Positions 27,345 through 35,719 of a stretch of DNA of 64,000 nucleotides are shown piece after piece. Below the pieces are notes generated by a model. It was not told where the DNA came from and did no database searches. It saw only the letters and a list, made by a program, of their open reading frames with translations. The number at the start of each line of letters is the position of its first letter. Within the stretch, counting starts at the first letter, position 1. This DNA is from Gammaproteobacteria bacterium (lineage in GTDB: Bacteria; Pseudomonadota; Gammaproteobacteria; Ga0077536): assembly GCA_024235015.1 (NCBI GenBank), contig JACKNG010000002.1:434001-498000 (forward strand), given 5' to 3'. A program made the translations under genes and the position numbers.

Positions 27345-27590
27345 TCAGGGCGTCTCGTCGAGGATGACGAAGGCGAGGAAGGTCGTCCCCAGCGCAGTCG
27401 CCAACATCAGCGCCGGCGAGGCCTGCAGCAGCATCACCACGCCGCTCGCGATCCAGACGTTCTTCACCAGGCCCTGCTTACGGCGGTAACGCGCCGTGAA
27501 ACGGCGGCGGTGCGGGTGGTCGTCGTCGGGCGCGCGTTCGTACCACCAGCGTGGCATCAGGCGGCGACCCGGCCTGTCGATCCTGCGCAT
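27345..27590 (-). CDS. small membrane protein (81 aa)
   Basis: This 81-aa frame starts at ATG 27590; a second ATG at 27557 would shorten it by 11 residues. The N-terminal half is very basic and aromatic (PRWWYERAPDDDHPHRRRFTARYRRKQG). The C-terminal half is hydrophobic with one or two helices (NVWIASGVVMLLQASPALMLATALGTTFLAFVILDE). It runs convergently to the CNB gene with a 27-bp gap. I do not recognise a family, but the composition is that of a real small membrane protein. Confidence 0.55.
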   Translation of the reverse strand: MRRIDRPGRRLMPRWWYERAPDDDHPHRRRFTARYRRKQGLVKNVWIASGVVMLLQASPALMLATALGTTFLAFVILDETP

Positions 27591-28022
27591 CGTTCTCTCC
27601 AAGTGCGGGCCGCAATTCAACCCCAATCGGGCGGCAGCGACAACGGTGCGGTGGCGCGGGCGTGAAGCACGCACGTGTCGCGTCGCGCCCGCGCCGATGG
27701 CCACCTGCATGGCGGCGCGAACTGCAGCGAAACCAATCGCCGCGGGCAGGTCGCCGCAGCCCGGGGCAGGGCCGGCCCCGCCACGCGCCGGGTCGGAATG
27801 GTCTGAACCGGGTCGTGTACGAAAGTCGCGGTGCGCGGGTGCCGGGCGGCCACGAGTACAAGCCGCGCGCAATGACCGACAACGCGGACGAGTCCGCCAG
27901 CCTGGCGGGGCGACGGACGGGCGCGCGGGCCGCTTCGGCACGCCCACCGCCGGCGGCAGGACACGGGGCAGACATGCGGGCTAGACTGCCCCGACCAGTC
28001 ACGCAGCGAGGGGAGGCGCAGC
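27591..28022. other. 432-bp region without an identified gene
   Basis: This gap lies between two divergent genes. The reading frames that cover it are long only because of high GC, and none has a convincing ribosome site plus protein-like composition. A -10-like TAGACT is near its right end. No tandem repeat, U-tract hairpin or sigma-54 site was found. Confidence 0.5.
27978..27990 (+). promoter_or_regulatory. candidate -10 element (GGCTAGACT)
   Basis: TAGACT at 27982-27987 lies 35 bp before ATG 28023 and is followed by GAGGGGAGG, a strong ribosome site. No clear -35 is visible. Confidence 0.3.
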
Positions 28023-28916
28023 ATGACGCAAACCCGTTATGGATTCGTCGGCGTCGGGCGCATGGGCGCGCTGATGTCCGCCCGCCTGCTCGAGAGCGGG
28101 CATGTCGTCCACGTCTACGACAGCGCGCCGGCCGCGGTTGCGGCCGCGGTGGCGCGGGGCGCGGTGGCCGCGGATTCCGCCGTCGCCGTTGCCGACGCCT
28201 GCGACGTGGTCTTCCTCAGCCTGCCCAACCCGGACATCGTGCGCACGGTCGCGCTCGGCCCGGGCGGCCTCGTCGAGGGCGGGCGAGCGAAGCGCGTGGT
28301 CGATTTCTCGACCATCGGTCCGCGCACCGCGGGCGAGGTCGCCGCCGGCCTCGCGCCGCGGGACATCGCCTACGTCGACGCCCCGGTCAGCGGCGGCCTG
28401 GCCGGTGCGCGCGACGGCAAGCTGGCAGTGATGGTGTCCTGCGCGCGGGCGGTTTACGAGGAACTCGAAGGCGTCCTCGGCACCTTCGGCCGCGTCTTCC
28501 ACCTCGGCGAGGGTGCGGGCCAGGCGCAGACCATGAAGCTCGCCAACAACCTGCTCGCCGCCGCGGCGCTGGCGGTGACCTCCGAGGCCATGGTGATGGG
28601 CGTGCGCGCCGGGCTCGATCCGCAGGTGATGATCGACGTCATCAACGCCGGTTCCGGGCGCAACAGCGCGAGCCAGGACAAGTTCCCGCGCGCGATCCTG
28701 CCCGGCACCTTCGACTTCGGTTTCCACACCGGGCTGTCCTACAAGGACGTGCGCCTGTGCATCGACGAGGCCGAGGCCCTGGGCGTGCCGATGGTGGTCG
28801 GCGCGGCGGTGCGCGAGATGCTCGCCGTGACCCAGGCCATGTACGGCGCCGAGTCCGACTTCACCTCGATCTGCCGCGTGCTGGAGAGCTGGGCCAAGGT
28901 CGAGGTGCGCGGTTGA
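28023..28916 (+). CDS. NAD(P)-dependent beta-hydroxyacid dehydrogenase (3-hydroxyisobutyrate dehydrogenase family)
   Basis: The product is 297 aa. The dinucleotide site GFVGVGRMGALMSARLLESGHVVHVYD opens the protein. AYVDAPVSGGLAGARDG is the substrate-binding loop, and MKLANNLLAAAALAVTSEAMVMG contains the catalytic Lys. The C-terminal helical domain follows (NSASQDKFPRAILPGTFDFGF). Family members oxidise 3-hydroxyisobutyrate or reduce tartronate semialdehyde; this one cannot be resolved further. A GTG-started MmgE/PrpD gene follows 10 bp later, so both belong to one catabolic operon. Confidence 0.87.
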   Translation: MTQTRYGFVGVGRMGALMSARLLESGHVVHVYDSAPAAVAAAVARGAVAADSAVAVADACDVVFLSLPNPDIVRTVALGPGGLVEGGRAKRVVDFSTIGPRTAGEVAAGLAPRDIAYVDAPVSGGLAGARDGKLAVMVSCARAVYEELEGVLGTFGRVFHLGEGAGQAQTMKLANNLLAAAALAVTSEAMVMGVRAGLDPQVMIDVINAGSGRNSASQDKFPRAILPGTFDFGFHTGLSYKDVRLCIDEAEALGVPMVVGAAVREMLAVTQAMYGAESDFTSICRVLESWAKVEVRG

Positions 28917-28926
28917 GGGCGACACC

Positions 28927-30288
28927 GTGACGACGACAGCCACCCCCCTCGCCCACCGCCTCGTAGACGCCTCCCTGGCCGTCCGCGCCGACGCCCTGCC
29001 GGCCGCCATCGTCGACAAGGTCCGGGTGTGCCTGCAGGACGCCATCGGCTGCGCCTGCGAGACCCACGACCTGCCGTGGTCGCGCCAGGCGCGCACACTG
29101 GCGCGACCGCTGGCCGGCGACGGCGCGACCGTCATCGGGGAGGCCGGCGCCTGGGCCCCGGGCGACGCGGCCTTCGCCAACGCCGTGATGGCCCATGGTC
29201 TCGTGCGCGAGGACATGCATGCCGGCAGCATCAGCCACCTCGGCATCGTGGTCGTGCCGACCCTGCTCGCGCTGGCCGAGACGCGGCCGGTCACGGGTGC
29301 CGATCTGGTCGCCGCCATGGTGGTCGGCTACGAAGTCGGCGGCGCGCTCGGCCGTGCCCTGCTCGACGCCGATCGCGCGCGCATCCACCGCCCCACCGGC
29401 GTCACCGGGCCGCTCGCCGCAGCGGCCGCCGGCGCCCGCCTGCTCGGGCTCGACGCCGCGGCCTGCGTCAGCGCGCTCGGCCTCGCCGCCAATGCCTGCG
29501 CCGGCTTCAACCAGTGGGCCCACACCGGTGGCAGCGAGATGTTCTTCCACGCCGGCAACGCCGCGCGCAATGCCGTGGCCGCGGTCGAACTCGCCGCGGC
29601 CGGCGCCTACGCCTCGCCCGACGCGCTCGACGGCGAAGCCGGCCTCGGCGCCGCGCTCGGCAAGCGCGAGGCGCTCGCCGGGGTCGCGCCGTTCGCCGAC
29701 GGTTACGAGATCGCGCAGGTCTACCACAAGGCCGTGCCGGCCTGTAACTACGCCCAGACGCCAGCCCTGGCGGCACTCGAGATCGCGCGCGACGCGGCGC
29801 CGGATGCGAACGCCATCGAGTCCATCGAGGTACGCATCACCGACGCCGCGCTGCGCTACCCCGGCTGCGACGCGCGCGGTCCCTACCGTCATGCCCTGCA
29901 GGGCAAGATGAGCATCCAGTACACGGTGGCCGTGGCGCTGGCGAGCGGCGCCCTGGAGGAGGCCAGCTACGCGCGCCTCGACGACCCCCTGCTCGCGAAC
30001 CTCGTCGGCCGCACCACCCTGGTCGTCGACGCCGCCCTCAGCGCCGCCTACCCGGCGCGCCAGGGCGCCGAGGTCATCGTCACCACGCGCGACGGCCAGC
30101 GCCACCGGGCGCGTCTCGACGACGTGCTGCACGCCACCCCGGCACTGGTCACCGCGCGCTGCCGGGCCGCGCTCGCCGCGCGCTTCGACGACGCCCGCGC
30201 CGCTACCGTGATGGATGTCGTCGACGCCATCGAACGGCGCCCCGACGCCGCCGCGCTGCCGCACGCCCTGCGCGCATCACCCCCCTGA
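28927..30288 (+). CDS. MmgE/PrpD family protein
   Basis: This 453-aa protein starts at GTG 28927. The family helices are visible: IVDKVRVCLQDAIGCACETHDLPW, then ANAVMAHGLVREDMHAGSISHLGIVVVPTLLALAE, GYEVGGALGRALL, GVTGPLAAAAAGARLLGLD, YHKAVPACNYAQTPALAALEIA and HALQGKMSIQYTVAVALASG. PrpD is a 2-methylcitrate dehydratase and other members are cis-aconitate decarboxylases. Without methylcitrate-cycle neighbours, I would not assign that reaction here. Confidence 0.87.
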   Translation: MTTTATPLAHRLVDASLAVRADALPAAIVDKVRVCLQDAIGCACETHDLPWSRQARTLARPLAGDGATVIGEAGAWAPGDAAFANAVMAHGLVREDMHAGSISHLGIVVVPTLLALAETRPVTGADLVAAMVVGYEVGGALGRALLDADRARIHRPTGVTGPLAAAAAGARLLGLDAAACVSALGLAANACAGFNQWAHTGGSEMFFHAGNAARNAVAAVELAAAGAYASPDALDGEAGLGAALGKREALAGVAPFADGYEIAQVYHKAVPACNYAQTPALAALEIARDAAPDANAIESIEVRITDAALRYPGCDARGPYRHALQGKMSIQYTVAVALASGALEEASYARLDDPLLANLVGRTTLVVDAALSAAYPARQGAEVIVTTRDGQRHRARLDDVLHATPALVTARCRAALAARFDDARAATVMDVVDAIERRPDAAALPHALRASPP

Positions 30289-30340
30289 ACCCGCCGCGTA
30301 CCCGACCCCGGTCCACGCGGCCCCTGCGAGGAGACAGACC

Positions 30341-30730
30341 ATGAACGACGACCTGTTCGAAACCGGACTCGCCGTGCGCAAGGCCGTGCTCGGCGATGCC
30401 TTCGTCGAGCGCGCGCTGGCCAGCGCCGACGAGTTCAACGAACCCCTGCAGCGCCTCGTCACCGAGTACTGCTGGGGCGCGGTGTGGGGCCGCGAGGAAC
30501 TGCCGCGCAAGACCCGCAGCATGCTCAATCTCGCCATGCTGGCCATCCTCAATCGCCCCAACGAGCTCAAGGCCCACGTGCGCGGCGCACTGCGCAACGG
30601 GGTCAGCAAGGCCGAGATCCGCGAAGTGCTGCTGCAGGTCGCGATCTACGGCGGCGTGCCGGCGGCGGTCGACAGCTTCCGCCTCGCCCGCGAGGCCATC
30701 GAGGCCTATGAACGCGACGACGGTGTCTGA
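30341..30730 (+). CDS. carboxymuconolactone decarboxylase family protein
   Basis: This 129-aa protein has the CMD helix bundle: YCWGAVWGREELPRKTRSMLNLAMLAILNRPNELKAHVRGALRNGVSKAEIREVLLQVAIYGGVPAAVDSFRLAREAIE. It follows PcaC closely in layout and lacks the CxxC of the AhpD branch, so a gamma-carboxymuconolactone decarboxylase-like role is favoured over peroxidase activity. ATG 30341 has a GAGGAG site. The last four codons (DDGV-stop) lie inside the first GGTGTCTGACACC palindrome of the repeat array, so the repeat may have set the present C-terminus. Confidence 0.85.
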   Translation: MNDDLFETGLAVRKAVLGDAFVERALASADEFNEPLQRLVTEYCWGAVWGREELPRKTRSMLNLAMLAILNRPNELKAHVRGALRNGVSKAEIREVLLQVAIYGGVPAAVDSFRLAREAIEAYERDDGV

Positions 30731-30885
30731 CACCACCCGGCAACCCGTAGAGCGCCGGTTGGCGGTGTCTGACCCCGACCGCCAAGCCTTTGATGTCACC
30801 AGCACCGTCGGGCGTTGGCGGCCATCCCGGGTGTCTGACACCGCGGGGTAAACGGTTGATCGGCCTGCCGGCGGTGTCTGACACC
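30722..30885 (+). repeat. left array of GGTGTCTGACACC palindromes
   Basis: Four copies of the near-palindrome GGTGTCTGACACC lie at 30722-30734, 30764-30776 (ending CCCC), 30830-30842 and 30873-30885, spaced 42, 66 and 43 bp. They therefore form two pairs of about 43 bp. Flanks are partly conserved (a GTTGAT or CATTGAT word follows about 20 bp on). All four have T as the central base. The array runs from inside the 3' end of the carboxymuconolactone decarboxylase gene to 66 bp before the lactonase-like gene. Confidence 0.85.
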
Positions 30886-30950
30886 GCGATTCAGGCCATT
30901 GATTTCGCGAGCGCCGGCGCGGGGCCGTCGGGCAGCCAGGACGATCCAGC

Positions 30951-31748
30951 ATGAGCGACGACACCTATACCATCCACGCCATCAAGTACGCCGAGCACGC
31001 GCGGCGCTCGCCGGAGAACTTCGTCGGCGGCGACCCCCACGACGTGCCCATGCCGCTCGACTACTACGTGTGGGTGGTCGGCAACGCCGCGCGCACGGTC
31101 GTCGTCGATACCGGCTTCAGCCCGGCCATGGCGGCGCGGCGCGGGCGCCGCATCGTGCACCCGGTGGAGGCAGGGCTGGCCGCCGTCGGGATCACGCCGG
31201 GCGCGGTCGACGACGTCGTCATCACCCACATGCACTACGACCACGCCGGCAACCTGCCCTTGTTCGAGCGCGCCCGCTTCCACCTGCAGGATCGCGAAAT
31301 GGCTTTCGCCACCGGGCGCTGCATGTGCCATGACCTGATGCGCCACGGTTACGCGGTGGAGGACGTCAGCCTGATGGTCCACCACGTGTTCGACCAGCGC
31401 GTGTGCTTCCACGACGGCGTCGCCGAACTCGCGCCGGGGCTCGAGTTGCACCACGTCGGCGGTCACACCCGCGGCCTGCAGGTGGTGCGGGTGAAGACCG
31501 CCCGCGGCTGGGTGGTGCTGGCCTCCGACGCCAGCCACTTCTATGCCCACATGGAGCAGGATCGCGCCTTCCCGGTACTCGACAGCCTGGCCGACATGCT
31601 GGAGGGCTTCCGCACCCTGCGCCGCCTGGCCGCGTCGCCCGCCCACATCGTGCCCGGCCACGACCCCCTGGTGCTGGCACGCTACCCCGCGGCGCACGAC
31701 GACCTCGCCGGCTGGGTGGCGCGCCTCGACCTGCCGCCCACCGCGTAA
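30951..31748 (+). CDS. metallo-beta-lactamase fold hydrolase, N-acyl homoserine lactonase-like
   Basis: The product is 265 aa. The dinuclear zinc motif is THMHYDHAGN (HxHxDH). A downstream His lies in LELHHVGGHTRGLQVV, the bridging Asp in VLASDASHFYAHM and the last His in HIVPGHDPLVL. This arrangement, together with an N-terminal DTGFSPAMAARRGRRI, is that of the AHL lactonase / quorum-quenching branch, though many relatives act on other lactones or esters. It stands alone between two inverted palindrome arrays (30722-30885 and 31797-32063). Confidence 0.82.
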   Translation: MSDDTYTIHAIKYAEHARRSPENFVGGDPHDVPMPLDYYVWVVGNAARTVVVDTGFSPAMAARRGRRIVHPVEAGLAAVGITPGAVDDVVITHMHYDHAGNLPLFERARFHLQDREMAFATGRCMCHDLMRHGYAVEDVSLMVHHVFDQRVCFHDGVAELAPGLELHHVGGHTRGLQVVRVKTARGWVVLASDASHFYAHMEQDRAFPVLDSLADMLEGFRTLRRLAASPAHIVPGHDPLVLARYPAAHDDLAGWVARLDLPPTA

Positions 31749-32063
31749 AGCCCACGGCGCGCCGCCGCGCGCCTGCCGAGCAACGCGTTGACGGCCGGTG
31801 GCAGACGCCACCATCGACCAGGAATCAACGCATTGCGGTTCGGTGTCAGACACCGCTGGCAACGCCCTCTGGTGGCGGCGCGCGCCGCGGCGGCGTGGAA
31901 TGCCTTCGCCGGTAAGAGCGCGCGCCTCGACCGGCCGCTCGCCGCGCCAAGCCCACGGCGCACCGCCACGCGGTCGGGCGCCAGCCGATCAACGGGTTGA
32001 CCGCTGGTGCCAGACACCGTCATCGACCACGAATCAACGTGTCGAGTCGCGGCGTCAGACACC
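31700..32063 (-). repeat. right, inverted palindrome array and about 200-bp duplication
   Basis: Copies of the reverse complement GGTGTCAGACACC lie at 31797-31809 (degenerate), 31842-31854, 32006-32018 and 32051-32063, again as pairs 45 bp apart. Each pair sits in a longer unit. Bases from about 31704 to 31854 are repeated imperfectly at about 31904 to 32063 (offset 200-209). This includes the last 45 bp of the lactonase-like gene, the AGCCCACGGCGC word and the ATCGACCANGAATCAACG word. Relative to the left array the elements point the other way. Confidence 0.8.
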
Positions 32064-32084
32064 GCCGTCAGCGAGACACCGCCA

Positions 32085-34562
32085 TCAGCGCTTGCGCGGC
32101 TTGGCGCGGGCCGTCGGGGCGGCGGTCCAGGGATCGTCGGGCCAGGGATGCTTGGGGTAGCGCCCCTTCATCTCCTTCTTCACCGCCGGGTAGGTGTTGC
32201 TCCAGAAACTCCTGAGGTCGCGCGTGACCTGCAGCGGCGCGCCGCGCGGTGAGAGCAGGTGCAGCACCACCGCGACGCGGCCGCGCGCGACGTGCGGGCC
32301 GTCGGCGAGGCCGAACAGTTCCTGCAGCTTGACCGCCAGCACCGGGGCCTCGCCCGCGGCGTAGGCCAGGCGCAGGGTACGTCCGCTGGGCACGCCGACC
32401 GCGGTCGGGGCGTACTCGTCGAGGGCGCGCTGCGCGGCGTGGTCGAGCCTCGCGTGCAGGGCCTGGGCGAACGCCGCCGGGGAGATCTCGTCGAGGGCCA
32501 GCCGACCGGCGAGCAGCGGCGCGAGCCAGGTCTCCGGCGCGGCCCGCAGCGCCGCGTCACCGACATCGGGCAGGCCGAGCTCGGGACAATGGGCGCGCAG
32601 GAAGGCGACACGTGCCTGCCATTCGCGCAGGCCCTCGCTCCACGGCAGGCTGTCGAGGCCGAGTTCGAGGACGCCGGCGAGCAGCGCCGCGGCGGTGCGC
32701 TCGTCGCGCGGCGGCGGCACCCGCCGCGAGGCGATGACGATGGCATCGAAGCGCTCTTCCTCGCGCGCCTCGACCGCGCGGCGCTCGCGCACGAAGGCGA
32801 CCGTTCGCGATCGCGTGAAACGCGCCGGGTAGAGCGTGGCCAGGACCCCGGCATCGAGCGGCGCAGCACGCAGCACCAGGCTGTCGCGCGCCTCGCGCCT
32901 GAGCTCGGCGACCGCCAGCCATGGCGTACCCGCGAGCGCGGATTCCGCCGCGAGGCGCGCGCCGCGGCCGTTGGCCAGGCGGTAGCGCAGCGCGTCGCCG
33001 GCATCGTGGTGGGCGATGCGCTCGGGGTAGGCGAGGGCGACGATGGTGCCGGCGCCGTGGAGGTCGATGGCGGTGTCCGCGGCATCGACACCGGCGCGGC
33101 GCCGCCATTGCCGCGCGGCACGGTCGATGGTGGCGAGGGCCCGGCGATCGACGGTATCGGCAACACGCTCGCCGCTGCGCAGCGCGGCGAGTGCGGCCAG
33201 GCGCCGGCCGAGGTCGTCGTCGCGACGCGCCTCGCCGCGCAGGGGATCGCGCGCTTCGAGCAGGGCGGCGACGTCGCAGGCCAGGCCGCGCAATGCCGGT
33301 GGCGCGCGCTCGATGGCGTTGGCCAGGCGCGGGCTGACGCCGAGCGCGAGCAGGCGGCGGCCGTGGGCGGTGATGCGCCCGGCGGCATCGAGGGCACCGA
33401 GCCGGGTGAGCAGGTCCTCGGCCTGCGCCAGCGCACCGGGCGGCGGCGGGTCGAGGAAACGCAGTGCGTGCCCGCCCCAGGCCCGCGTTTCCAGTACCAG
33501 CCCGGACAGCTCGACCTGGGCCAGTTCGGGCCGCGTAGCCGGCTCGAGGCGCTGGCTGGCCGGCCACAGGCGGTAACAATGGCCGGCGGCGACGCGACCG
33601 GCGCGGCCGGCGCGCTGGGTCGCCGACGGTTCGGTGATGGTGACCGTCTCCAGGCGGCTCAGGCCGCTCACCGGGTCGAAGCGCGGTTCGCGCGCGAGCC
33701 CGCTGTCGACCACCACGCGCACGCCGGGCAGGGTCACGCTCGATTCCGCCACGTTGGTCGCCAGCACCACGCGGCGGCGCTTGCCAGGGTTGAGCACCGC
33801 GGCCTGCTCGGCGACCGGCAGCTCGCCGTGCAGCACGCAGACCTCGGCATCGACGTCGCCGAGCAGGCGCGCGCTGCGCTCGATCTCGGCGCGGCCGGGC
33901 AGGAAGCACAGCACGTCGCCCGGGTGCGCGGCGAGGGCGTCGACCACCGCGCGCCTGAGCTGCATCTCCAGGCGTTCGTCGCGGCGCGCGGCGAAGTGCT
34001 CGATGGTGACGGGATGGCTGCGTCCCGGCGCGCTGACCCGCGCGGCGTCGAGGAATGCGGCGAGGCGCGCACCGTCCAGGGTCGCCGACATCACCACCAC
34101 GCGCAGGTCCGCGCGCAACGCGTCCTGCACGTCGAGGACCAGGGCGAGGCCGAGATCGCTGGCCAGGTTGCGCTCGTGGAATTCGTCGAAGATCACCGCG
34201 CTGATGCCTTCGAGCGTGGGGTCGTCCTGCACCAGCCGGGTGAGGATGCCCTCGGTCACGACCTCGATGCGCGTGCGCGCCGAGACCCGCGATTCGAAGC
34301 GCATGCGGTAACCGACCGTTTCGCCGACGGCCTCGCCGCACTGTGCCGCCATGAAGCCGGCCGCCGCGCGCGCGGCGACGCGGCGCGGTTCGAGCAGCAG
34401 CACGCGGCCCGCGCACCACGCCGCGTCGAGCAGCGCCAGCGGGACCTGGGTGGTCTTGCCGGCGCCCGGTGGCGCCTCCAGCACCAGGCGCGTGGCCGCG
34501 GCGAGGTGCGCACGGATCTCGGGCAGCACCTCGTCGATGGGGAAATCGCTCACAGGCTTCAC
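32085..34562 (-). CDS. hrpB: ATP-dependent helicase HrpB
   Basis: This 825-aa DEAH/RHA-type helicase starts at GTG 34562. Motif I is EAPPGAGKTTQVPLALL (residues 29-45), motif II DEFHERNLASDLGLAL, motif III VVMSATLDG, motif V VVLATNVAESSVTLPGVRVVVDSGLAR and motif VI SATQRAGRAGRVAAG. The ratchet and HrpB C-terminal domains follow, with PTAVGVPSGRTLRLAY near the end. HrpB homologues are widespread in proteobacteria and of uncertain cellular role. The stop codon lies only 21 bp from the last palindrome of the array at 32051. Confidence 0.93.
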   Translation of the reverse strand: MKPVSDFPIDEVLPEIRAHLAAATRLVLEAPPGAGKTTQVPLALLDAAWCAGRVLLLEPRRVAARAAAGFMAAQCGEAVGETVGYRMRFESRVSARTRIEVVTEGILTRLVQDDPTLEGISAVIFDEFHERNLASDLGLALVLDVQDALRADLRVVVMSATLDGARLAAFLDAARVSAPGRSHPVTIEHFAARRDERLEMQLRRAVVDALAAHPGDVLCFLPGRAEIERSARLLGDVDAEVCVLHGELPVAEQAAVLNPGKRRRVVLATNVAESSVTLPGVRVVVDSGLAREPRFDPVSGLSRLETVTITEPSATQRAGRAGRVAAGHCYRLWPASQRLEPATRPELAQVELSGLVLETRAWGGHALRFLDPPPPGALAQAEDLLTRLGALDAAGRITAHGRRLLALGVSPRLANAIERAPPALRGLACDVAALLEARDPLRGEARRDDDLGRRLAALAALRSGERVADTVDRRALATIDRAARQWRRRAGVDAADTAIDLHGAGTIVALAYPERIAHHDAGDALRYRLANGRGARLAAESALAGTPWLAVAELRREARDSLVLRAAPLDAGVLATLYPARFTRSRTVAFVRERRAVEAREEERFDAIVIASRRVPPPRDERTAAALLAGVLELGLDSLPWSEGLREWQARVAFLRAHCPELGLPDVGDAALRAAPETWLAPLLAGRLALDEISPAAFAQALHARLDHAAQRALDEYAPTAVGVPSGRTLRLAYAAGEAPVLAVKLQELFGLADGPHVARGRVAVVLHLLSPRGAPLQVTRDLRSFWSNTYPAVKKEMKGRYPKHPWPDDPWTAAPTARAKPRKR

Positions 34563-34777
34563 GCGGGGGACTCGGCAGGCGCTCGCTCGGGGCGTGCATG
34601 GTACGTGCGCGACGCGGCGGCCGCATCCCGGTCCCGGACGGGCACGGCGCGGACATCGCGCCCGCGCGCCGTCACCGGCAGGCGCCCGACCGGGTGGCCG
34701 GCCCGGGCGGCCCGCCTCGCCGCGCCGCGCGGCGCCCTGCTAAGGTGGCGCCCTCGTCATTCGCGAACGGAGGTCCC

Positions 34778-35719
34778 GTGCGCATCGTCTCCCTGCTGCC
34801 GAGCGCGACCGAGATCGTCTGCTCCCTCGGGCTCGAAGCCGACCTCGTCGGCATCACCCACGAATGCGACTACCCGCCGTCGGTGCACGGCCTGCCGGCC
34901 GTGACCACCACCGCCATTCCGCACGATGCCGCCAGCCACGACATCGATGCGGCGGTACGCGAACGCCTCGCCGGCACGCGCGCGCTGTACTCGCTCGACG
35001 TCGCCCGCCTCGCCGCGCTCGCCCCCGACCTCATCGTCACCCAGGCCCTGTGCGACGTGTGCGCGGTGGCCGATGTCGAGGTGCGTGCGGCAGCCGCGGC
35101 GCTGGCGCGCGTGCCGCGGGTGGTCAACCTCGAACCGTTCACGCTGGACGAGGTGTTCGACTGTATCAGCGCGGTCGGCGCCGCCGCCGGGGTCGGCGAA
35201 CGCGCCGCGACGGTCGTGGCGGGCCTGCAGGCGCGCGTCGCAGCCGTCGTCGCGCGCAACCAGGCACTTGCCGCGCGGCCGCGGGTGGCGCTGCTCGAAT
35301 GGCTCGATCCACCGTTCGGCTGCGGCCACTGGAGCCCCGAGCTGGTCGCCATGGCAGGCGGCGAGGAAGTGCTCGGCCGCGCCGGCCAGGCTTCCACCAC
35401 CTCCTCGTGGGCCGAGCTCGCCGCCGCCGATCCGGACGTGCTGGTATTCGCCTGCTGCGGCTTCGATCCCGCGCGCACCCGCGTCGACATCGAACTCGTC
35501 ATGCGCGAGCCGGCGGTGCGCGCGCTGCGCGCGGTGCGCGACGGTCGCCTGTGGCTGGTCGACGGCAACCAGTACTTCAGCCGGCCCGGGCCGCGCCTGG
35601 TCGACAGCCTGGAGATCCTCGCCCACGCCCTGCACCCGGCGCTGCACCCGCTGCCGGCCGGCCTGCCCGCGGCCGAGGCCATCGCCGCACCGCCCGTGAC
35701 GCCCACTGCGCACGCATGA
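34778..35719 (+). CDS. cobalamin-binding (BtuF-like) substrate-binding protein without signal peptide
   Basis: This 313-aa protein starts at GTG 34778 after a GGAGG site and begins directly with RIVSLLPSATEIVCSLGLEADLVGITHECDYPP, the first strand of the BtuF fold. LIVTQALCDVCAVADVEV and ALLEWLDPPFGCGHWSPELVAMAGG are typical of this family. No signal peptide or lipobox exists in frame, so the protein should stay in the cytoplasm, unlike classical BtuF. No BtuC or BtuD genes and no cobalamin riboswitch box are visible upstream. Its stop overlaps the next gene. A -10-like TAAGGT is at 34741-34746. Confidence 0.82.
   Translation: MRIVSLLPSATEIVCSLGLEADLVGITHECDYPPSVHGLPAVTTTAIPHDAASHDIDAAVRERLAGTRALYSLDVARLAALAPDLIVTQALCDVCAVADVEVRAAAAALARVPRVVNLEPFTLDEVFDCISAVGAAAGVGERAATVVAGLQARVAAVVARNQALAARPRVALLEWLDPPFGCGHWSPELVAMAGGEEVLGRAGQASTTSSWAELAAADPDVLVFACCGFDPARTRVDIELVMREPAVRALRAVRDGRLWLVDGNQYFSRPGPRLVDSLEILAHALHPALHPLPAGLPAAEAIAAPPVTPTAHA

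Noticed and set aside
34563..34777. Cobalamin riboswitch upstream of the B12-binding protein gene
   Set aside because: No B12-box-like sequence or extended pairing was recognisable in these 215 bp.
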